Source of the DNA: Hymenopus coronatus
Taxonomy: Eukaryota > Arthropoda > Insecta > Mantodea > Hymenopodidae
Direction: 5' to 3'
Length of the DNA: 64,000 nt
Assembly: GCA_030762935.1 (NCBI GenBank)
Contig: CM060895.1
Location: forward strand, 39,299,001-39,363,000
The notes beneath the pieces were generated by a model, which searched no databases, was not told the origin of the DNA, and was given only the letters and a program-made list of their open reading frames with translations. A program made the translations under genes and the position numbers. Every line of letters begins with the position of its first letter. The stretch's first letter is position 1. Positions 56,795 through 64,000 of this stretch are shown here, in pieces.

Positions 56795-57665
56795 AGCAAG
56801 AGGTCACTGTGTGTATGCGGGTATGTGGGGGCGCGCGGGCGCGTCTATGAACAGCGTAGCTTAAAAATAAAACATCCACTGGAATTTATGCTTACTATCT
56901 TCCAAGGATGCGACACGAGGATTTTTAAGATTTATCCATCCCAACTATCCATTAAATGGAAAAAAAAGTTAGAACATTTTGATTTTATCAAAAATGGCTC
57001 TAACGACTTATATTACACGACAAAAGTTTAGCAGTGTTTTTTATTGGTAGGGGGGGGGGCAAACTTGTTATATACCGTATTTCGATAAAATTACAGTTCC
57101 ACTGTACTATTCCTGTAGTGAACCAACTTCCACCAGAAGCTCTATACTTTCAGATTGCACAACAGCGATTAAAATATCGCATGTTAAAGATATGTACTAA
57201 CAACTAAGCTATGTATCTTGAATTTCTAGAATAGCCTCTAAAAACCTCTTTATTCTGAATGAATTTAGCTTAATTTTTGCATAACCGGTAAAACGTAAGA
57301 GATAGAAAAAAAAACTTACTACACAAGAAATGTAGAGCTCATTAAAACACACAATTTATGTCATATCCATGTTTTTTGTGGAGTTGACCGTTTTCATATT
57401 CTTTGTTACTGGTTTCAATTTTAAAATACTTAAAAAACGTTTCTCATACGGGAACTTGTCAGCATCTGGCCTCGCAAAGAAACGGACTTCAGTCCCATAG
57501 CAACCCCATTTTAAAACATTTGCCTGTCGGTTTAGCCTAGTTATTTCCCTTCTACTTAACGAACTAAGTAATAAGATTGTTTCGATTAGCATGAAGTAGA
57601 TAGAAGAATAAGGTTATTAACAATTGTTTGTTACAGAGATGTAAAGAAAGTCATGTGAATCACGT
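56795..57665 (-). mobile_element. HE-family copy with foreign stretch
   Basis: Left part GATGCGACACGAGGATTTTT to TCAAAAATGGCTCTAACG; a G-run stretch at about 57030-57165 does not match the family; then AGATATGTACTAACAACT, GAATAGCCTCTAAAAACC and the 5' end AAGAAAGTCATGTGAATCAC. Confidence 0.8.
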
Positions 57666-58397
57666 CAGCTTTTGTTGTAATGACATTTTAAGGTACAGAG
57701 AATTGTTGTATTTTTGTCTACTCACTACCACTTGTCAAATATTCGACATAGAAATCACCGAAAGTGTGTTTTAAGGTCTATTGAATCCAAACAGATACTA
57801 TTTACATACTCCAATGTGTGTGTCTATAAACAGTATAACTGAAAGCCTGATGCGTTTTATTTACACGAATTTCCCGAACTACTACCGTTTATTTTTATGT
57901 TCTCTGGCACAAATGTACACTTACAGACAATACAAATACGCCTGGCGCTGTGATTTGGCTAAAAATATCAACGTTTGAAGGGGACTCGGGTCTTACCACA
58001 ATTTTCATTGGTGCCAGTCTGGCACAACATCCCTCGCGAGTTTGAAACATAAATTCGATTGGGCAGTCCACCTCTTTATTCCTCACCCCGCTCGACGCTC
58101 CGTCAGAATAGAATAGAAAACGTGTTAGTTTAGTCGTCCACGTGCGCGTATTACCGTAGCACTAAAACTTCAAATGTGTAGCGCAGAGAAAACATTAATC
58201 TAATTTTGTATCACCCGGTGAGAGGGGTCGTATTGTCCAATCACAGAGTTTGGGGGTCATCAGTTCGCAACTCACCTGTTTACTATACTCTTAAAAGCGT
58301 ATTGAGTATTGCAAACAGGTGAAGGACATGGGCGGAGTCAGCGAAAAGACCCCGTCTTGCGATAAGTATTTACAGGTGTATTTTAAATAAATTTGAG
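57666..58397. other. Mostly unassigned; diverged HE 3' piece at left, small hairpin at right
   Basis: 57690-57800 weakly resembles an HE 3' end (GGTACAGAGAATTGTTGTAT). A separate imperfect inverted repeat is at 58273-58321. Confidence 0.45.
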
Positions 58398-58780
58398 TGT
58401 ACAATGTACATAGTAGGTAGAGAAGGTATTGTATTCCATCCAAAAATTACATGTCGAGTTTTCACATATACGTTTTCAGGTCCCCTGAGTGCAAAAGAAT
58501 AACTTTTAGATAAAGGTCCATGTGTGCGCGCGTGTGTAGGTAGCTTAGCTCAAAAAAGAAAATACCGCTAAATACCAAACTTAGTACTTAAGCTCAATAT
58601 TCTCCAAGCACGCAACGTGATGATTTTAAAGAACATTCCGCACATCTAACTACACTTTACATGAAACAAATTTTGAAAACTTTGTTTTTCCCAAAATGGC
58701 TCTAACGATTTTAATTAAAACAGCGATATTAAAGATATTTACATCATAAATGAAATCAGATTTTTATACTGAATATTTAA
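58398..58780 (-). mobile_element. HE-family 3' half
   Basis: GTACAATGTACATAGTAGGT, GTATTGTATTCCATCCAAAA, GCTCAATATTCTCCAAGC and TCCCAAAATGGCTCTAACG, then truncated. Confidence 0.85.
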
Positions 58781-58902
58781 GATATAGGAAATTCTTTATA
58801 TTTTTGTGTTTACTTTCTCTACCATTTATAAAAATTCGAAATTAAAATGTCACCAAATATGTTTCCAGCTTTACTGAATTCAAACAAGCTCTCTCAGAAA
58901 AA

Positions 58903-59245
58903 TCTGATGTGTTCCCTTAACGTGACTTTCTCTACCTGCTCTGCAAACAAACTTATTAAACATTCTTCTTCTTTTTTACTTCATGCTAATCGAGATAAAC
59001 ATTAAGACCTTATTACTTAGTTCCTTATAATCAGAAAGGAAACAGGTTAAAAAGATGGCAAATGCCTTAAAAGCTAACGCTATACGATTGTCATTGAAAT
59101 TAGCTTCTTTGCATGACTAGAGTAAACAAAAGAAACACGGACGACTTCTTGTTTGAGGAAAGTATACGTGTTTCAAAATGAAAACTAATAATGAATATCT
59201 CGGAAATGATTAAATCCACAACAAAACTATATGACATGGTTATAT
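58903..59245 (+). mobile_element. HE-family 5' half
   Basis: TCTGATGTGTTCCCTTAACG, ACTTCATGCTAATCGAGATA, GAAACACGGACGACTTC, then AATATCTCGGAAATGATT, where it ends. Confidence 0.85.
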
Positions 59246-59756
59246 TTATTATGCGCTTAAAGTTTGAAACGACTTTCTTAAAAGCAATGTGATGTTCTTA
59301 TAGCGGTCAAACTGTGGGTCCGTTGCCCAGGCAACTTAGGAGATATTCCCCAGAGAAACCACCACAATCCACTTACACCTTTCATTCGCTTTGTCAACAT
59401 TTGTTCAATTGATCCGCTCTGAGGCCGAAAGCTGAGGAGCCCCAGCTCCGAGGGACAGCGTTACTAAACCGCAACGCGTTTTTTCATGCAATTAAAATCT
59501 CCTCTTAACTTAACATCATTACTTCCAGGAAGGAAGAACATTACAATCTGCAAGTGAATGTCCAGGTGCACAGATCATCAAACAATAAAATGCATAAGGA
59601 TTTAAATTGGAACCATAGACACCGATTTGGGGGAGGGGGAGGCAAGGCACTTTCTGCCAACAAAGTCAGGGGCATCCCCCTGAACATATTTACTGAAGGA
59701 GCTTGCCTGCCCCCCCCCCCCAATTTCTTATTTGAAAGAAAGAAAAGACAAAGAGT
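59246..59756. other. No gene recognised
   Basis: Unique sequence with G-rich (59627-59640) and C-rich (59710-59721) runs; overlapping small frames on both strands are artefacts. Confidence 0.45.
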
Positions 59757-61258
59757 CTAATATGTTGCATTCAATGATTTTATCTGGCTATTTCACAAAC
59801 TTTCACATCAAAATATTACTCTTTTATCTACGTCGCGCTATTTGAGATAAACAATAGCTGAAAAATATATAAAAAAGTATTATTTGTAACTTTTATGTTT
59901 CTCCAACTGTTTTAAACCTTCTAAAAAGTAGGATTAAAATATGGCAAATGCCTTAGGGAGATGATCTCTTCGCTAGACGTGTATCGTTTTCCGCCGAGCG
60001 TGCTTCTCAAGTTTGGAAATAAAAAAAGTCACTGTAGGTGAAATCTGGTGAGTACGGTGGATGTTTTAATAATTCGAACCTCAGTTCTACAATTTTCGCC
60101 ATCGAAACAGCGCAGGTGTGCACCCTTGCATTGTCTTGATGGAAGAGAATCTTTATATTTGCTAGATGAGGGCATTTTTCTTGATTTCTTCGTTCTACCG
60201 ATGCATAATGATGATTTCCTTTAATTCCTAGGTGGAACATAGGGCTGCAACAAATTTTCGCCATCATACTCCAATAACGATGCACAATATTCTCCATTCT
60301 CTTCCTGTCTGAAAGTAATCAATGTAGATGAATCCACGTGCTTCCCAAAAAACCCGAGGCTATCACCTTGTCTGCCGATTTCACCATCACTGCCATCCTC
60401 GGAATCGGTCATCTTTAAAAACCCACTGTTTCGGTAGTAGTTTTGTCTTTGGAGTGTAGTTGTGCATCCACAGTTATGTATCGAAGCAGAAACTCGTCAG
60501 GATTGCGGCGGAAAAGTGCCAAACCAGCGTCCGAATTGAGCCCACGATTGTGTTTATTCTCTATTGAGAGCAAACGCGGCACCCATCCTGTCGAGACCTT
60601 TGTCATGCCTAATTATTTGTGCAACATTGAGAACACTGTGCCTTATGATATGCCTGTGGCCTCCACTATTTCGCGAACTTTGATTCGTCTTTCACTCAAA
60701 ACTTATCCTGGATTTTGTCAACCATTTCGGAGGAAGTCACTTCTACTGGACGTCCTGAACGATGTTCATCATTTGTGGATGTATGACCGCGTTTAAATTC
60801 ATTTATCCAATTGTAAATTGTTGCAAACGCGGGAGCAGATGTGCCATGAGCTTCGTCCAACTTGCCGTTTATCTCTTTCGGTGTTAAATAGAAGTGTTTA
60901 ACCAGCGTATGAAACTTTTTTTTTTCTTCATCTTTCTAAAGAAGCGCAAGATTGTTGATTCAATCGCCTATGGCAACGAAACCAGGCTATGGATACAGCT
61001 GAAACTTAACTGTCATATACTAAGAAACGACAGTTACTAATTACAATATTTTTTCGGTGCTACGAGTGTAATTTCTTGGATTTTCTATAGACTTATTGAA
61101 TGTCCCTAGTACTAGCTTTCTTGTAAGTAGAAAGGATATACAGGAATATAATAAACTAAAGCGATAGTCTAACCTTTTAAAAGCTATCTCAACGTGAAAC
61201 AATTGAAATTGGGTTCTCTTTTGCAATCCCGGGAGTAAAACAAATGAGACAAATTTGT
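59757..61258 (+). mobile_element. HE-family 5' half split by a mariner relic
   Basis: 59757-59955 carries the diverged 5' blocks (ATATGTTGCATTCAATG, GATTTTATCTGGCTATTTC), and 61105-61258 resumes at AGCTTTCTTGTAAGTAGAAA and AACTAAAGCGATAGTC. The intervening DNA is mariner. Confidence 0.7.
59960..61000 (-). pseudogene. Mariner transposase relic
   Basis: Minus-strand pieces in several frames: TGWVPRLLSIENKHNR, FLLRYITVDAQLHSKDK (first Asp, DAQ for DET), GFFGKHVDSSTL, ILFHQDNARVHT (second Asp) and LLKHPPYSPDFTYSDFF (third Asp, D34D spacing). The N-terminal part near 60940 is barely readable. Multiple stops and shifts. Inverted ends and TA duplications could not be placed. Confidence 0.85.
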
Positions 61259-61735
61259 TGGGAATAGTCTTGGAAGTAATTTTCACTTTCAATGACTTTT
61301 GCTTAGCTCTAAACCGTACTTAAGATACACAAAAAATTACTACAAAAAAGTAGATTTTGTCAAAACACGCAATTTATGCCATATGCATTTGTTTTGCAGG
61401 CCTAACCCTTTCCGAGATACTCATTATTGCTCTCAGATTTTAAATATTTATACTTTTCTAAAACGGGAGGAGGTTGTCATTCGATTTACGTCTTTTGTTT
61501 CACTGCTGATCATGCAACGAGAACCCAATTTCAACATCATAGCATTGCGACAGCTTTTAAAGATTTGGCTGTCACTCTAGCCTACTATATTCCCCTTATT
61601 TCTCTCCTACTTATAAAGAACTACGTAATAAGAACATTTCTGCTAATTTATTTCGATTAGCATGAAAGAGATAGAAAAATATTATTTTGTGTGAATAGTT
61701 TGCTTGAAGAACAGGTAGAGGAAGGGAACACATAA
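61259..61735 (-). mobile_element. HE-family 5' half
   Basis: GGGAATAGTCTTGGAAG, GACTTTTGCTTAGCTC, CACGCAATTTATGCC, TCGATTAGCATGAAAGAG, ending ACAGGTAGAGGAAGGGAACA. Confidence 0.8.
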
Positions 61736-61741
61736 TTTTTA

Positions 61742-62572
61742 ATTTCTCTAAACGCACTATGTACATAGTGTATAGAGAATGTATTGCACTCCACCAAAAA
61801 ATTCGATACCGAGATTCCACCGAAAATATATGTTTTAGGGACCCCTGTATCTAAAAAAAGGATTTTCAGAAAAAGGTCCGTGTGTGTCAGTGTGTCTGTG
61901 AACACGATAACTCAAAAACGTAAAATCAGTAAAATAGCAAACTTGGTATTTAAGCTTAGTATCTTCCAGGGATGCGACACGAAGATTTTGGGAAAAATCC
62001 CCCCATCCCAAACTACCCTTTACATGGAACTTTTTTGAAACTTTTGATTTTCTAAAAAATGGCACTAACGATTTTAATTAAATTGTCGCATATAAAATGT
62101 ATATTTTGAATTTTCTGGGAATAGCCTCGGAAGACTACTTTATTCTGGGTCAATTTTACGGAATTCTACATAACTACTAAACCGTAAGAGATAGACAAAA
62201 ACTTACCACACAACAAATGTAGAGCAGTTTAAAACACCCAATTTATGTTATATACATTTTTTTTCGTGTAGTTGATTGTTTTTGAGATATTCCCTGTTTT
62301 TGGTTTCAGCTATGAAAAACTTATACTTTTCTCATACAGGAAATTGTCAACCCCTGTCCATATAAACAAAGGAACTTAGCAACCAACTTTTGACTATCAC
62401 TTTAACCTATGGTACTCTCTTATTTCGCTTCTACTTTCAAGGAAGCAAGAAATAAGACTATTTCTGCTAATTTTTTTTCTCGATTAGAATTGAAGAAAAT
62501 AGAGGCATAAGCTTTTTAACAATAATTTGTTGCAGAGATGTAGAGAAAGTCATGTGTATGGAACACATCAGA
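61742..62572 (-). mobile_element. HE-family full-length copy
   Basis: 3' end AATTTCTCTAAACGCACTA and GTACATAGTGTATAGAGAAT, all middle blocks, to the 5' hairpin GTGTATGGAACACATCAGA. 831 bp. The microsatellite slot is GTGTGTGTCAGTGTGTCTG. Confidence 0.93.
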
Positions 62573-64000
62573 TTTTTTTCCGACAATTCTACCCAGAAAA
62601 ACATCAAACGATGTTAACTGATATTTACATAATTATATATTACACACACTTTAATACTTATTACTGCTGAATAATTTTTCGCAGGTTTTGTATTTGACCA
62701 TCATCTATCGGCTGTTGAAGTACTGTTACCTAGAAGCCAAGCTGAAATTCAAATCGCTAATTCAGTACGTTTGTTACCAGAAAAGAAAATGTCAACGAAA
62801 TTTCGAAAATAATTGACAGCTGTCAAACGCAGCATTCTTTTTAAAGATTTGCATCTGTCCCCAATGATATATAAGATCCCAAGAACCGCTATTGCTGTTT
62901 GCACTATTGCAACAAGGGACAACAAATACAAGAGGTATGAGCACTTTCAACAGCCTTCAAGTTTTCAATGCTATGCATTAAGAACTAATAATAATTTCGG
63001 CAATGTATTTGCTCATAGAGTTCTATAAAGATTTTCTTACGCTTCATCGCCATTTAAGTATTGATCCACCACCAATCAGTCCATACTCCTGGTTTTCTGT
63101 TTTCTTCGTCTCCGAAAATAAACACCTCCTTTTCTTATCTGGCGTTTCTGTCCCTAAGTTTCTTCCCCAATTTGCAGTTCTTCCAGTGGACCCCTTCGTA
63201 AGCAGTTTCTTCTCAAACAGATCATTCGTTTTGTTCTTCCTAATTTTATTAATTTCAGCGCTGTTCTTCCCTAGCGTCCCATAACCGTGTCATTAGTCAT
63301 TACTCATTTTTGTTGTTCCCTTTAGTGGATTTTCCTTACTTCGACGCAACGTCAATGTTTCCATACTATACAATGCCACACTAGTAGTTTTTCTTAATTA
63401 TTTCTTCCTAAGTCATAATCTCGAATTGCAAGTGTATGTCCTTTGCGTATCTTTCGATAACCATAGTTACTGTCTTGTTTACATTTGACTTCATTGTTCT
63501 CATTAGCATTTTCCTTGGTGTGTTTTGTGCATAAATATAAAAGATAAGGGGGGGGGAGACGAAGTTTGCTCACAAAACACCGCAGAAGAACAGGAATGCT
63601 TGTCGATAGTAAAACTCGCTTATATACCCTGGGATGCAAATTACTTTTGCCTAATCAATGACACTACACATTTTTGTGACTAAATAATGCAGATTAATTT
63701 AAATTTAAATTTTGAAAATGGGCAAGTCATTGCGAGGGTTCATGGTCTTCTTGAATTTCTGACATTAAAAAGGCCTTTCATCACATGAATCTAGCTAGAC
63801 TAAGTCTTTCGTTTCCTTTCCCAACTCCAGAAACTTTTGCTTTAATTGTGAACGCCTGCATCGCAATACATAATTTTATTTATTTATTGTGGCTTTGTTC
63901 AATTTTAACTGCTACTTCGTTAAAGTTTCACTGCATCTCACAGCTATAGCCGCAACCTCACTCGGAGAGCGCACTCATTATCTCAAGAGTTGGCTCATCC
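62573..64000. other. No gene recognised
   Basis: About 1.4 kb of unique sequence. The 93-codon frame at 63003-63284 is hydrophobic and has a T-rich base composition; the 81-codon minus frame at 63394-63639 is also unsupported. No HE or SINE matches seen. Confidence 0.5.

Noticed and set aside
63003..63284. 93-codon hydrophobic frame as a membrane protein exon
   Set aside because: Its hydrophobicity follows from T-rich base composition, and there is no conserved motif or gene context.

Overview
This is eukaryotic, AT-rich, non-coding, repeat-dominated DNA. The best guess is an arthropod, probably an insect with a large genome. The evidence is four Tc1/mariner-type transposase relics of kinds common in arthropods, many tRNA-derived SINEs, a GTF2IRD2-like hAT relic and abundant microsatellites. 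I cannot name the species. I recognise no host protein-coding gene, no functional tRNA or rRNA gene, and no bacterial features. Every recognisable protein is a broken transposase or retroelement fragment.

The dominant component is one interspersed repeat family, called here the hairpin-ended (HE) family. It is about 800-890 bp when complete and is present as roughly 40 whole or partial copies in both orientations, covering about a third or more of the window. Its 5' end begins TCTGATGTG, followed by a short hairpin and the motif ACTTTCTCTACA. Its 3' end is a near-perfect palindrome centred on ACTATGTACATAGT, followed by TAGAGAAAGT and a short A run. ACTTTCTCTA is therefore a subterminal inverted repeat at unequal distances from the two ends. 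A CA/GT microsatellite sits at a fixed internal place. The family has no coding capacity, shows no clear target-site duplication, and often forms head-to-tail arrays. This combination resembles non-autonomous Helentrons (HINE / DINE-1 type rolling-circle elements). That class assignment is inference.

Layout. 1-8 kb: SINE relics, an old HE copy, a perfect (TATG)n tract of about 522 bp, polyA SINEs, and a small insertion with a hammerhead-ribozyme-like core between 34-nt inverted arms. 8.7-14.4 kb: HE copies, including one with a 380-bp inverted duplication. 15-16.2 kb: hAT relic and a SINE with target duplications. 18-29 kb: HE copies, a 690-bp internally deleted mariner with intact ends, and a SINE with an 11-bp duplication. 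28.8-33.8 kb: a head-to-tail HE array interrupted by a Tc1/mariner-superfamily transposon, which is itself interrupted by a mariner. 34.5-35.3 kb: a second ribozyme-like foldback and a SINE. 38.9-45.6 kb: dense HE copies, two of them split by SINEs. 46-47.5 kb: a mariner with a SINE inside its catalytic motif. 48.8-49.3 kb: a LINE 3' end inserted into an HE hairpin. 53-55.2 kb: HE copies ending in a tandem array of terminal hairpins. 56-62.6 kb: more HE copies and a decayed mariner. 62.6-64 kb: nothing recognised.

There is no operon-like cooperation here. The biology is layered transposition: HE copies are the oldest and most abundant substrate, and DNA transposons, SINEs and a LINE inserted into them later.
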